Below, piece after piece: positions 40,417 through 50,364 of a stretch of 64,000 bases of DNA. Where the stretch lies: positions 496,001 through 560,000 of the forward strand of contig NZ_KN293975.1 in the NCBI RefSeq assembly GCF_000768555.3, given 5' to 3'. Position numbers and translations under genes: made by a program. The stretch comes from Roseovarius mucosus DSM 17069. Lineage in GTDB: Bacteria > Pseudomonadota > Alphaproteobacteria > Rhodobacterales > Rhodobacteraceae. How positions within the stretch are numbered: the stretch's first letter is position 1; each line of letters starts with the position of its first letter. Below the pieces are notes generated by a model. The model saw only the letters and a program-made list of their open reading frames with translations. It did not search any database and was not told the DNA's origin.

Positions 40417-40571
40417 GGAAAGTAACTTTGCATATTGGCGCGATCCTGGGTGCTAATCCTCTGTTTTTAATTCACTTTTTATAAGCCCATGAGGAGCGGA
40501 TTTTGGTGTTCTTTGGCATGCGGTCGCGGCCATTCTGAGCGCAAGGAAGGCTTTGGCATGGAGGAGGGGTC

Positions 40572-41180
40572 ATGCAACCGAGCGTGCTGATACTGGGCAT
40601 CGGTAATGTGCTCTGGGCTGATGAGGGCTTTGGCGTGCGCTGTGTCGAGCGGTTGGCGGCGCGCTGGTCCTTTGGGCCGGGCGTGACGGTGCTGGATGGC
40701 GGCACGCAGGGGCTCTACCTCTTGCCGTTTCTCGAGGCCGCGGATCGGCTGATCGTGTTCGATGCGGTGGACTACGGCCTGCCCCCCGGCACGATGAAGA
40801 TCGTCGAGGACGAGGCCGTGCCCGCCTTTATGGGTGCGAAAAAGATGAGCCTGCATCAGACCGGCTTTCAGGATGTGATCGCGACGGCGCAATTGATGGG
40901 CTATTGCCCCGAGCACCTGTTGCTGATCGGCTGTCAGCCCGAGGAGTTGGAGGATTACGGCGGGGGGCTGCGCGATGTCGTGGCGGCGCAGATTGATCCC
41001 GCGATCGAGGTGGCGCTGGCGCGGCTGCGCGACTGGGGTGTCGAGATGCGCCCCGGTGTGAGCGATGCCACCTATCTGGCCGATCCGTCGATCCGGCAGG
41101 ACGCCTATGAAGCGGGCCGCCCGAGCGCCGATGTTGCCTGTCGCGTGGGCGATGCGCGTTTCTTTCCCGGTGAGGGCTGA
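40572..41180 (+). CDS. hupD: Hydrogenase maturation endopeptidase HupD
   Basis: The 202-residue protease removes the HupL C-terminal tail after nickel insertion. Motifs are LGIGNVLWADEGFGV with the metal-sensing Glu (about residue 18), FDAVDYG with the Asp, and SLHQTGFQD with the His, the three nickel ligands known from HybD. The start ATG 40572 follows GGAGGAGG. The length is a little longer than E. coli HyaD. It is the first gene of the second hydrogenase transcription unit. Confidence 0.95.
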   Translation: MQPSVLILGIGNVLWADEGFGVRCVERLAARWSFGPGVTVLDGGTQGLYLLPFLEAADRLIVFDAVDYGLPPGTMKIVEDEAVPAFMGAKKMSLHQTGFQDVIATAQLMGYCPEHLLLIGCQPEELEDYGGGLRDVVAAQIDPAIEVALARLRDWGVEMRPGVSDATYLADPSIRQDAYEAGRPSADVACRVGDARFFPGEG

Positions 41181-41183
41181 GCG

Positions 41184-41504
41184 ATGTGTGTGGGGATTCC
41201 CATGCAGGTTCTGTCAGTCGACGGAATCGCCGCGCGCGCCACGGATGGCGAGAGCGAGGCGCTGATTGATCTGACGCTGACAGGGCCTTTGGCCCCCGGC
41301 ACATGGGTTCTGACCCATCTGGGCGCGGCGCGCGAGGTGTTGGAGGCGGGCGAGGCGGTCAAGATCGCGGCCGCCGTGCGCGCGCTCAAATCCATCATGG
41401 CGGGGGGCGGCATGGGCGATGCCTTTGCCGATCTCGAGGCGCGCGCGCCTGCCCTGCCGTCGCATTTGGAAGCCGCCCGCGTCGCGGGCAAGACCACCGC
41501 ATGA
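41184..41504 (+). CDS. hupF: HypC-family hydrogenase chaperone HupF
   Basis: The 106-residue protein begins MCVGIPMQVLSVDG, the HypC/HupF signature with the essential Cys2. The family has a second copy in this cluster (hypC at 47021). HupF differs by its longer C-terminal tail and is thought to protect the HupL precursor in oxic conditions. It starts 3 bases after hupD. Confidence 0.93.
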   Translation: MCVGIPMQVLSVDGIAARATDGESEALIDLTLTGPLAPGTWVLTHLGAAREVLEAGEAVKIAAAVRALKSIMAGGGMGDAFADLEARAPALPSHLEAARVAGKTTA

Positions 41505-41517
41505 GAGAGGGAACGCC

Positions 41518-41898
41518 ATGACGCATCCGTTGATTGACCGGCTGAGTGCCGAATTGGGCTGGCCCTGTCTGGAGAGCCACGACGACATGACCGCCTTTGT
41601 CGCGCGCGAGGGGGTGCATGTGCTGTTTATCCCCGGTGATCCCGCGCGCAATCTGGAGAGCGCCGATGTGGCGGTGATCCTGCCCGAATTGCGCATGGCC
41701 TTTCAGGGGCGGTTCGATTGCGCCGTGGTGGATGAGGCCATCGAGGCGGAAGTGCGCGAGGCGACCCGCGTGCTGAAAACGCCGAGCCTGATTTTCTATC
41801 GTGCGGGCGAAGTGATCGGCGCACTGCCCAAGGTGCGCGATTGGGATGAATACATGGCCCGGATCACGCAGATCCTGACCCGCAGCAACGCCGCCTGA
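41518..41898 (+). CDS. hupG: HyaE-family hydrogenase accessory protein HupG
   Basis: The 126-residue protein has a thioredoxin-like fold without the CxxC (VHVLFIPGDPARNLESADVAVILPEL, TPSLIFYRAGEVIGALP). HyaE/HupG family members bind Tat-signal-bearing small subunits during export. The true start is ATG 41518 behind GAGAGGGAAC, giving MTHPLIDRLSAELG. Confidence 0.9.
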   Translation: MTHPLIDRLSAELGWPCLESHDDMTAFVAREGVHVLFIPGDPARNLESADVAVILPELRMAFQGRFDCAVVDEAIEAEVREATRVLKTPSLIFYRAGEVIGALPKVRDWDEYMARITQILTRSNAA

Positions 41899-41910
41899 GG
41901 AGGGCATCAC

Positions 41911-42744
41911 ATGGTCAGCAATTTTCACCTGCCCCCCACCGGATTTGGCCCCGGATCGCAGCCCTTGGGCGAGGAGGGCGCGGCGCTGGAATATCTGCCG
42001 ATGCCGCAGGACATGCGCGCCTATTCCCCGCATCTGCCCGAGGTCGAGGTGGACGAGCGCCTGATGCCCGCGCTGGATCTCTTGGGCGAGATTGCCCGTG
42101 CCGCCGAGGTGTGCGGCCGCGTCGGGGGCCATCGGCGGTTTGATCTGTCGGGTTTGGATGCCGCCAATCGCGCGCTGATTGCCGAGACGATGGGGGCCGG
42201 AGAGGTGGCGATCAAGATCCACGACATTCCGGCGATTGCGGTTCAGGAGAGTGTCTTTGCCGGGGTTTGGGGCCTGAAGGGCGCGGGCGTCGATGCCATC
42301 GAGGTCGGGGCGGTGCCTGCACAGGCGCTGAGCCGCGCCTTTGTGCCGCGCCGGGCCGGGCGTGAGGTGCCGCGCAGCGCGCAGGTGGTGAACGCGCCGC
42401 CGCTCTTGGTCGAACTGCAGGATAAATCGGCGCGGTTCACGCCGGGGACCGAGGTGCATGTGATCAACCTCACGCTTTTGCCGCATACCGAGGCGGATCT
42501 GGAGTGGCTGGAGGCGCAGTTTGGCCAGGGATCGGTCGATATTCTCTCGCGGGGCTATGGCAATTGCCGCATCACCGCGACGGCGTTGCCGCATGTCTGG
42601 CGGGTGCGGTTCTACAATTCGATGGATGTGCTCATTCTCGACACGTTCGAGGTGACGGTCATGCCCGAGGTGGCGCTGGCCGCACCCGAGGACCTGGGAG
42701 ACAGCGGCGCGCGGATTCTCGAAGTGCTGGAGGCCATTCGATGA
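41911..42744 (+). CDS. hupH: HyaF-family hydrogenase accessory protein HupH
   Basis: The 277-residue cytoplasmic protein begins MVSNFHLPPTGFGPGSQPLGEEG. It contains the family-type segments EVAIKIHDIPAIAVQESVFAGVW and YGNCRITATALPHVWRVRFYNSMDVLILDTFE. HupH/HyaF helps maturation or assembly of the small subunit in aerobic conditions; its biochemical step is not known. It overlaps hupJ by four bases (ATGA). Confidence 0.92.
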   Translation: MVSNFHLPPTGFGPGSQPLGEEGAALEYLPMPQDMRAYSPHLPEVEVDERLMPALDLLGEIARAAEVCGRVGGHRRFDLSGLDAANRALIAETMGAGEVAIKIHDIPAIAVQESVFAGVWGLKGAGVDAIEVGAVPAQALSRAFVPRRAGREVPRSAQVVNAPPLLVELQDKSARFTPGTEVHVINLTLLPHTEADLEWLEAQFGQGSVDILSRGYGNCRITATALPHVWRVRFYNSMDVLILDTFEVTVMPEVALAAPEDLGDSGARILEVLEAIR

Positions 42745-43517
42745 GCGGGTTCGAGGGGTCGTATCTGGGGGCCAATGACAAGATCAGCCCGCAGGCGATC
42801 ATGGAATGCAAGATCTGCTGGACGCCCTATGACCCGGCGGAGGGTGACGACACGCGCCAGATCGAGGCAGGCACGCCCTTTGTGGCGCTGCCCGAGGATT
42901 GGAAATGCCCCAATTGTGATGCGCCCAAGGAGCAATTCCTGGTGGGCGAGGACCCTGGCCACGGCGCCTTGGCCGAGGCGGCGATGATCGGGGCCAAGAC
43001 ACATGCGCTGGTCACGGATTTCACCGAAGTTTGGCATGGCAAGATGCGCGACGTGCCGATTGTGAACAAGCTCTTGCATGTGCAGGCGGTGGGATTTCAG
43101 ATGCACGAGGCGCGGCCGCTTGGGGTGCTCATCAGCCCGTGGTTCATGAACCTTGTGCAATTGCCCGCCGAGGGCGAGGATTGGTCGGCACTTGTGCCGG
43201 GGGCCAAGGAGGTGATCGGCTTTGCCTCGGGCGAGTATGAATTCATCCATAATGTCCGCGAGATGGTGGGGGGCTACAAGGCCTGCTCGCTCTTTTCGCC
43301 GATGGGCGAATTTCGCAGCCAGGCGCAGGCGGTCGATGTGGCGCGGGCGGTGATGGTGGCGCTCTTTCAGGACGAACACCGCGCCGAGACCGACCGCGCT
43401 GCCGATATTCGCGCGGCACGCGAGGCCGAGATTGCGGCGCTCGAGGTGCCGCCGGCATTGCCCGAGGCCCCGACGCGGCGGCAGGTGATTTCCGCCGGTC
43501 TGGCCAGCGAGGGCTGA
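42741..43517 (+). CDS. hupJ: Rubredoxin-HybE fusion HupJ
   Basis: The 258-residue protein joins a rubredoxin domain (CKICWTPYDPAEGD and WKCPNCDAPKEQF, about residues 22-75) to a HybE/HupJ chaperone domain (VPIVNKLLHVQAVGFQ, LISPWFMNLVQLP, FIHNVREMVGGYKACSLFSPM). In rhizobia the two parts are separate genes, hupI and hupJ. The rubredoxin is thought to supply or buffer electrons for small-subunit FeS maturation in the presence of oxygen. It starts in the hupH stop. Confidence 0.92.
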   Translation: MSGFEGSYLGANDKISPQAIMECKICWTPYDPAEGDDTRQIEAGTPFVALPEDWKCPNCDAPKEQFLVGEDPGHGALAEAAMIGAKTHALVTDFTEVWHGKMRDVPIVNKLLHVQAVGFQMHEARPLGVLISPWFMNLVQLPAEGEDWSALVPGAKEVIGFASGEYEFIHNVREMVGGYKACSLFSPMGEFRSQAQAVDVARAVMVALFQDEHRAETDRAADIRAAREAEIAALEVPPALPEAPTRRQVISAGLASEG

Positions 43518-43521
43518 GGCG

Positions 43522-44373
43522 ATGCTGGACCTTGACCGGGATGTGAGCGGCTTGCGTGCGGTGCCTGCACCGTCCTTGCCGCTGGCGCGTCTGGTCGAGG
43601 GGCGCGCGGTAGAGGAGGTGGCCGACCTGTTGCCGCGTCTTTTCAACCTGTGCCGGGTGGCGCAGACGGTGGCGCTGCGGATGGCGCTGGGGCTGGAGAG
43701 GATCGAGACCGGCGCGCTGGCAGCCGAGATTGCACGCGAACATGCGCTGAAGTTGAGCGTGGTCTGGCCGGTGCGGCTGGGTCTGCCGGTGCAGGCTGGA
43801 CAGGCGGCGCTGGGCGGGGAATTTCCGGACGATGCGGAGGGGTTTTCGCGCTACATGCGGGGCGAGGCCGGGATTGCACCGCTCTTGCGCGCGGTGGCGG
43901 CGCGGTTTGCACCGGGCGAGGGCGTTTGCGGCGTTTTGCCGGAGGTGACGCCGGAGCGAAGCCTGACCCTGACCGCGCAGGAGAATTCCATCGCCGCACG
44001 GCATCTGGCGCATCCGGTGATGCTCCATGTCGAGAGGCACTATGGGCGTGGGCCGCTCTGGCGGGTGGTGGCGCGGGTGCTGGATTTAAAGGCCGCGGAG
44101 CAAGGTAATTTGCCCGTGCCGCACCTGACCCCGGAGGGCGTCGCGATCGTGCCCGCCGCGCGGGGCCTTTATGCGGTGCGGGCCGAGGTCGAGGCGGGCC
44201 GGGTGCGGGACCTCTGCCGGGTCACGCCGACGGATCACCTGATGGCTGATGGCGGGATCATGGCGCAGGCGCTTGCCAGCCTGCCACGCGCGAAGCATGC
44301 TGAGGCGAGGCTCTTGGTCGATCTGCTCGATCCTTGCGCACCGGTCACGCTGGAGGGGGGCCATCATGCATGA
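43522..44373 (+). CDS. hupK: Hydrogenase assembly scaffold HupK
   Basis: The 283-residue protein resembles a degenerate HupL. It has [18 protein letters not shown] in place of L2 and ends [16 protein letters not shown], echoing the DPCxxC motif without the second Cys. HupK is proposed to act as a scaffold for the NiFe ligands before transfer to HupL. It overlaps hypA by eight bases. Confidence 0.88.
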   Translation: MLDLDRDVSGLRAVPAPSLPLARLVEGRAVEEVADLLPRLFNLCRVAQTVALRMALGLERIETGALAAEIAREHALKLSVVWPVRLGLPVQAGQAALGGEFPDDAEGFSRYMRGEAGIAPLLRAVAARFAPGEGVCGVLPEVTPERSLTLTAQENSIAARHLAHPVMLHVERHYGRGPLWRVVARVLDLKAAEQGNLPVPHLTPEGVAIVPAARGLYAVRAEVEAGRVRDLCRVTPTDHLMADGGIMAQALASLPRAKHAEARLLVDLLDPCAPVTLEGGHHA

Positions 44374-44706
44374 GATGTCGCTGGTCGAGGGGATGCGCCG
44401 GGTGATCGAGGATCAAGCGCGGGCGCATGACTTTGCCCGCGTCAAGGTGCTGCGGGTCGAGATCGGGCGCTTTGCCTGTATCGAGAAACCGGCGTTGGAG
44501 TTTGCCTTTGATGTCGTGATGCGCGGCAGCGTCGCGGAAGGGGCGCAATTGGAGATGATCGACCTAGCCGGTCGGGCCATGTGCTACGATTGCGTGGCCG
44601 AGGTCGAGATTGCCGAGCGGCTGTCGCCCTGTCCGCTCTGTGGTGGCGGGCGGCTGATGCCGGTGGGGGGCGATGAAATGCGGATCAAGGATATGGAGGT
44701 GATCTG

Positions 44707-44707
<1 letters not shown>
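44366..44707 (+). CDS. hypA: Nickel metallochaperone HypA
   Basis: The 113-residue protein begins [10 protein letters not shown] with the nickel-binding His2. It carries the zinc site of CYDC in the middle and CPLCGG near the end. HypA and HypB deliver nickel to the HupL precursor. ATG 44366 is inside the hupK end. Confidence 0.95.
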
Positions 44708-45528
<821 letters not shown>

Positions 45529-45531
45529 AAG

Positions 45532-47017
45532 ATGGCGGTGCTGCCCACACTCTTGCTGGTCGATGACGAGGCGCATTCGCTCAATGCCATGCGGATGGCG
45601 CTGGAGGACGAATTCGAGTGCCTGACGGCCGGTGACGCCGAGGAAGCCACACGGTTGATGGCCGAGCATGATGTGCAGGTGATTTTCTGCGATCAGCGCA
45701 TGCCGGGGCGCTCTGGCGTGGCGTTCCTGACCGAGGTGCGCGACCGCTGGCCCGAGGCGGTGCGGATCATCATCACTGGCTTTACTGAAACCAATGACAT
45801 GATCGCGGCGATCAACGAGGCGGGCATCTATCAGTTCGTCACCAAGCCCTGGCATCCCGATCATCTGCTGATGACCGCCAAGAATGCCGCCGACCTCTTT
45901 CGCCTGAGCCGCGAGCATGAGCGGATGTCGCTTGAGATGCGCTATCTGGCGCGCAATGTCGAAAGCAAGCTGGAGCAGCAGCGCCGGGCGCTGCGCGAGG
46001 GGCTGGGCTTTGAAAAGGTGCTGCGCGCGCCCAATTCGCCGCTCAACGCCGTGATCGCGCAGGCGCGGCAATATGCGAGTTTCGATGTGCCGGTCTTGAT
46101 CACCGGCGAGGCGGGCACCGGCAAGGCGGCGCTGGCGCGGGCGATGCATTACGGCTCTTTGCGGGCGGATCGGCCGTTTCAGGAAATCGACTGCACCGGG
46201 GTCGAGGATGATATTCTGGAGCTTGAGCTCTTCGGCGCGCGGCGCGGGGCGATTGCCGGGCTTCAGACCGGCAAGGTGGGGCTCTTGCAAAAGGCGGATC
46301 GGGGGACGCTGTTCCTCAATGGTCTGGCGGGGCTGAGCCCGCGGATGCAACTGGCGCTCTTGCGCGTGGCGCGCGAGGGGGCATTTCGCCCGCTCGGCAG
46401 CCATGAGACGCAACGGGTCGATTCTGCGTCTATTGGGAGGGGCGGATCGTGATTTGCGCGCCGAGGTGGCAGAGGGGCGGTTTCGCGCCGATCTCTATCA
46501 TGCGCTGGCGCGCACCACGCTTGAGGTGCCGCCACTGCGCGAGCGGCCTGGGGACCTGGGCATTCTTGCGCAAAGCCTCTTGTTCGAGGCGGCGGCGGCG
46601 CATGGCAAGCCGGTGCATGGTCTGTCGGAGGATGCGATCCGGTTTCTGGCGGGCTATGACTGGCCCGGCAATCTGCGCGAATTGGAAAACGAGATCACGC
46701 GGATGTTGATCTTTTCGCAAGACAGCCTGCTGGGGCCGGAGCTGATTTCGCGGCATATCCTGCAGGCGGCACCGGGAGCGCGGCCTGATCTGGCGCTGGA
46801 TGCGGTGCTGGCGGGGCGTGGCACGCTCAAGGACCGGGTGGAAGAGGTCGAGGCGCGTATCCTGCGCGAGACCCTGACGCGGCTGAAATGGAACAAGAGC
46901 CGCGCGGCGCAGGAGCTGGACCTGAGCCGGGTGGGCCTGCGCGCCAAGATCGAGCGTTACGGAATCGAGGAACCGGGCAAGGTGGCCCAATCCGACCCCC
47001 AATCAGAGGAGGAGTGA
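45532..47017 (+). pseudogene. hupR: Hydrogenase response regulator HupR, interrupted by a 1-base frameshift
   Basis: Two frames meet near 46422. The first encodes a receiver domain with phospho-acceptor D54 and the first half of an AAA+ domain ([10 protein letters not shown]), and stops at 46452. The second, in another frame, begins [20 protein letters not shown] and ends with a Fis-type HTH ([19 protein letters not shown]). Removing one T of the pair at 46422-46423 restores V-D-L-R-L-L-G-G and a 494-residue protein, close to HupR of R. capsulatus. The GAFTGA loop is replaced by GAIAGL, and the Walker B reads LFLNG instead of LFLDE, as suits a sigma-70 activator. As written, the DNA-binding half is lost. 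Confidence 0.9.
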
Positions 47018-47020
47018 GCC

Positions 47021-47311
47021 ATGTGTCTGGGTATACCCGGTCAGATCGTTGCGGTGACGGATGCCGCCCGGATGATGGCCATGGCCGAGGTGTCGGGCGT
47101 GCGGCGGGCGGTCAATGTGGCCTGTATCGCACAGGGGCCGCTTGAGAATCTCGTGGGGCAATGGGCGCTCATTCATGTGGGCTTTGCCATGGCGGTGATC
47201 GACGAGGACGAGGCCGCCAAGACGCTGGAGGCGCTGCGGGGCTTGGGCGAGGCGCAGGAAACGCTGGAAGCGATGGCGGCGGGCGATGCGGCACTGGAGG
47301 GTCAGATATGA
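47021..47311 (+). CDS. hypC: Hydrogenase maturation chaperone HypC
   Basis: The 96-residue protein begins MCLGIPGQIVAVTD with the essential Cys2 and is the second HypC-type protein of the cluster. It complexes with HypD to assemble Fe(CN)2CO. It follows hupR by three bases and overlaps hypD (ATGA). Confidence 0.95.
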   Translation: MCLGIPGQIVAVTDAARMMAMAEVSGVRRAVNVACIAQGPLENLVGQWALIHVGFAMAVIDEDEAAKTLEALRGLGEAQETLEAMAAGDAALEGQI

Positions 47312-48444
47312 AATATGCCGACGAGTTTCGCGATCCCAGGGCTGCGCGCGCGCTCTTGGACAAGATTGCCAATGTGACCGACGCCATCGGGGCCACGGCG
47401 GAAAACCCCAAGCGGATCATGGAGATTTGCGGCGGGCATACCCATGCGATCTTTCGTTACGGTCTGGACAAGCTGGTGCCCGAGGGGCTGGATTTCATCC
47501 ATGGCCCCGGCTGTCCGGTCTGCGTGTTGCCGATGGCGCGGGTCGATGAATGTGTCGAACTTGCCGAAGACCCGCGCGTGATCTTTACCACCTTTGGCGA
47601 TGCGATGCGCGTGCCGGGGAGCCGCAAGAGCCTGTTGCAGGCCAAGGCCGATGGCGCGGATATTCGCATGGTCTATTCGCCGCTCGATGCACTGGAAATC
47701 GCGCGGCGCAATCCGGAACGCGAGGTCGTGTTCTTTGGCCTGGGGTTCGAGACCACGACGCCCTCGACGGCGCTGTCGATTCAGGCGGCGGCGGCCGAGG
47801 GATTGAAGAATTTCAGCGTCTTTTGCAATCACATCACCGTGCCGCCGCCCATCAAGGCGCTGCTTGATGATCCCTACATGCGGCTTGATGGTTTTGTCGG
47901 GCCGGGGCATGTGTCGATGGTGATCGGCATCCATCCCTATGATTTCATTGCCCGCGACTATGGCAAGCCCATCGTTGTCGCGGGGTTCGAGCCGCTCGAC
48001 CTTCTGCAATCGGTGCTGATGGTGCTGGAACAGATCCGCGACGGGCGGGCGGAGGTGGAAAACCAATATGCCCGCGTGGTGCCTGAACATGGCAATCCGG
48101 TGTCTCTGGCGGCGATGGCCGATGTCTACGAGCCGCGCCCCTCGTTCGAGTGGCGGGGTCTGGGCGAGATTGACGCAAGCGGGCTGCGTATCCGCCCCGC
48201 CTATGCCGCCTATGACGCGGAGGTGAAATTCGGCGTGGGCTATGGCGCCGAGAACCGCAACGTGCCCGAGCCCGAGGGATGCGCCTGTGGGGCGGTGATG
48301 ACGGGGCGGATCAAGCCCGTGGCCTGCCCGCAATTCGGGCGCGGTTGCACGCCCGAGATGCCTTTGGGCGCGCTGATGGTCAGTTCGGAAGGGGCCTGTG
48401 CCGCCTATTACCAATACGGTGGCGCGCGGGCCGAGGCGGTCTAG
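47308..48444 (+). CDS. hypD: Hydrogenase maturation protein HypD
   Basis: The 378-residue iron-sulfur protein carries MEICGGHTHAIFRYG (catalytic Cys), HGPGCPVCVLP, GFETTTPSTA, the cluster cysteines in EGCACGAVMTGRIKPVACPQFGRGCTP and a final SSEGACAAYYQY. HypD, with HypC, is the site where cyanide and CO are attached to iron. ATG 47308 overlaps the hypC stop and begins MKYADEFRDPRAAR; the longer frame reading is a shadow. Confidence 0.96.
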   Translation: MKYADEFRDPRAARALLDKIANVTDAIGATAENPKRIMEICGGHTHAIFRYGLDKLVPEGLDFIHGPGCPVCVLPMARVDECVELAEDPRVIFTTFGDAMRVPGSRKSLLQAKADGADIRMVYSPLDALEIARRNPEREVVFFGLGFETTTPSTALSIQAAAAEGLKNFSVFCNHITVPPPIKALLDDPYMRLDGFVGPGHVSMVIGIHPYDFIARDYGKPIVVAGFEPLDLLQSVLMVLEQIRDGRAEVENQYARVVPEHGNPVSLAAMADVYEPRPSFEWRGLGEIDASGLRIRPAYAAYDAEVKFGVGYGAENRNVPEPEGCACGAVMTGRIKPVACPQFGRGCTPEMPLGALMVSSEGACAAYYQYGGARAEAV

Positions 48445-48501
48445 GGGGCGCAGCCCCCGCGCCTGTGGCGCTCGTCCGGAATATTTTTTGAAAGATGAAA
48501 A
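48444..48501 (+). repeat. Double-hairpin extragenic element before hypE
   Basis: GGGGGC-GCA-GCCCCC (48444-48458) and GCGCC-TGT-GGCGC (48459-48471) are followed by TCCGGAATATTTTTTGAAAGATGAAA. The parts and order match the element at 33981-34041. The first base overlaps the hypD stop codon, and the tail ends at the hypE start. Confidence 0.65.
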
Positions 48502-48502
48502 C

Positions 48503-49525
48503 ATGAGCTTGAGGGATACGCGGGTCACGCTGGCCCATGGCGGTGGCGGCACGGCGATGCGCGATCTGATCGAAGAGGTGTTCGCTTCGGTCTTTGCGCC
48601 CGAGATGATGGAAGATCAGGCGCGGCTGATGGCGGCGGGATTGCAGGAGCCGGGCGCGCGGCTGGCCTTTACCACCGACAGTTTCGTGGTCGATCCGGTC
48701 GAGTTTCCGGGCGGAGACATTGGCACGATTGCCGTCTGCGGCACGGTCAACGATCTGGCGGTGGGGGGCGCGCGGCCCCTCTGGCTGTCGGCGGCGTTCA
48801 TCATCGAAGAGGGGACCGAAGTGGCGCTCTTGCGGCGGATCGTGGCCTCGATGCAGGCCGAGGCCGAGGCGGCGGGGGTGCGCATCGTGACGGGCGACAC
48901 CAAGGTGGTGGGGCGCGGCATGGCCGACAAGCTCTTTGTGACCACCGCCGGTGTGGGCGTGATCCCGCCGGGGCGCGATTTGCAGGCGGCTCATATCTGC
49001 GCGGGCGATGTGGTGCTGGTGAATGGCGTGCTGGGCGATCACGGCGCGGCAATTCTGGCGGCGCGGGGAGATATGGCTCTGTCGGCCGATCTCGTGTCGG
49101 ACTGTCAGGGATTGGGGCATCTGATGGAGGCTGTCCTGGCGGCGGCGCCGGGCACACGCGCGGCCCGCGATGCGACGCGGGGTGGGGTGGCCTCGGTGCT
49201 CAATGAGATGGCGGCGGCGGCGGGCCTGGCGATCGAGATCGACGAGGCGGTTTTGCCGCTGCGCACAGAAGTGCGCGGGATGTGCGAGATCCTTGGGCTT
49301 GATCCGCTCTATCTGGCCAATGAGGGGCGCGTGGTGGTGGTCGTGCCCGAGGCCGAGGCCGAGGCGGCCCTGGCGGCGATGCGCGCCCGCCCCGAAGGCA
49401 CCGGGGCGGTGGCGATTGGGCGCGTGATGCCGGGCCGTGCGGGACAGGTCACGATGCGCACGCTTTTTGGCGGGGCGCGGATCGTTGATATGCTGGTGGG
49501 CGAGCAATTGCCGCGCATTTGCTGA
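48503..49525 (+). CDS. hypE: Hydrogenase maturation protein HypE
   Basis: The 340-residue PurM/AIR-synthase-like enzyme dehydrates the carbamoyl group on its C-terminal Cys to thiocyanate, the cyanide donor for iron. It shows AHGGGGTAMRDLI near the N-terminus, TDSFVVDP, VCGTVNDLAVGGA, TGDTKVV and ATRGGVASVLNE, and ends in the expected PRIC. The start is ATG 48503 (MSLRDTRVTLAHGG). The ribosome binding site GAAAGATG is weak. The gene ends the hydrogenase unit; exoD-like faces it. Confidence 0.96.
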   Translation: MSLRDTRVTLAHGGGGTAMRDLIEEVFASVFAPEMMEDQARLMAAGLQEPGARLAFTTDSFVVDPVEFPGGDIGTIAVCGTVNDLAVGGARPLWLSAAFIIEEGTEVALLRRIVASMQAEAEAAGVRIVTGDTKVVGRGMADKLFVTTAGVGVIPPGRDLQAAHICAGDVVLVNGVLGDHGAAILAARGDMALSADLVSDCQGLGHLMEAVLAAAPGTRAARDATRGGVASVLNEMAAAAGLAIEIDEAVLPLRTEVRGMCEILGLDPLYLANEGRVVVVVPEAEAEAALAAMRARPEGTGAVAIGRVMPGRAGQVTMRTLFGGARIVDMLVGEQLPRIC

Positions 49526-49542
49526 GGCGCGGGGGCGGCATC

Positions 49543-50163
49543 CTAGTGCAAGAGCGCGTCCGCCCCGGCCGCGAGCGATAGAATTATCGTGACCGTCAGC
49601 ACGACCGACAGCACGCCCAAAATGAGGCCGACGAAGGTGACGAGCCCGTCGCGCTCCACGATGCCGACGCCCACGGTGAAGAGTGAGACCGCCGGGAACC
49701 AGCCGCTGAGCGGCACCGGCAGAAAAAGCGCGAAGGCGATCACGAAGAGTACAAGGCCAAGCGGACGCTCGTTGCGGCGCGCAAAGAGCGTGATGTAGCG
49801 CGGCCTAAGAATACGTTCGAGCCGCCGCGTGACGGGACGCAGCCGCAGCACGCCGCGTCGCAGCCGATCCTGATCTATGCGGAGCCTTGCCAGCATGGAC
49901 GGCAGGCGGACATGCGGATAGCCCACGAACATCTGGCCGGTCGTGACCAGCAAGGGCAGGGCGGTCAAGAGTGTGGTGCCGGGGGGCAGCGGCAAGAGCG
50001 TGACCAGTGAAAACACCACGATCGCCCAGCCGAAAGAGGTCTCGCCCAAGGCGGTGAGCAGGGTGCCCAGGGTCAGTGTTCCGGCGCGATGCTGGGCGCG
50101 CGAGGTTCGCAGGATCGGAAGCGACAGCGACGGTCGTTTCCGCTTGGCCTTTTTGCCTGTCAT
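49543..50163 (-). CDS. ExoD-family membrane protein
   Basis: The 206-residue protein shows the ExoD pattern: a basic N-terminus, LTLGTLLTALGETSFGWAIVVFSLVTLLPLPPG, and repeated hydrophobic segments with FLPVPLSGWFPAVSLFTVGVGIVERDG. ExoD was first linked to exopolysaccharide and alkali tolerance in Rhizobium; the molecular function is unknown. It ends 18 bases from hypE and is convergent with it. Confidence 0.8.
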   Translation of the reverse strand: MTGKKAKRKRPSLSLPILRTSRAQHRAGTLTLGTLLTALGETSFGWAIVVFSLVTLLPLPPGTTLLTALPLLVTTGQMFVGYPHVRLPSMLARLRIDQDRLRRGVLRLRPVTRRLERILRPRYITLFARRNERPLGLVLFVIAFALFLPVPLSGWFPAVSLFTVGVGIVERDGLVTFVGLILGVLSVVLTVTIILSLAAGADALLH

Positions 50164-50364
50164 GCTGCGCCTCTCACAATCCCGGGCGACATATCGGATG
50201 CTCTGCGCCCGAATTCAATCGCTGCTTTGTGTCTAGTCGGGAATGATGACGAATAGACATCGAAATGTGTTGCGCCCCCTTATCTTTGGGGGGCGGCGCA
50301 CCTAGCTGTGGCAAAGGTGCGCCCGAGCAGGGGCCGGGGCGCTCAGGACAAGGCAAGATTCCAG

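Noticed and set aside
40489..40590. 33-codon frame overlapping the hupD start
   Set aside because: No clear ribosome binding site, and the sequence looks random.
46403..47017. Independent Fis-type regulator gene starting at 46403
   Set aside because: It continues the HupR AAA+ domain without a ribosome binding site, so it is the second half of a frameshifted hupR.
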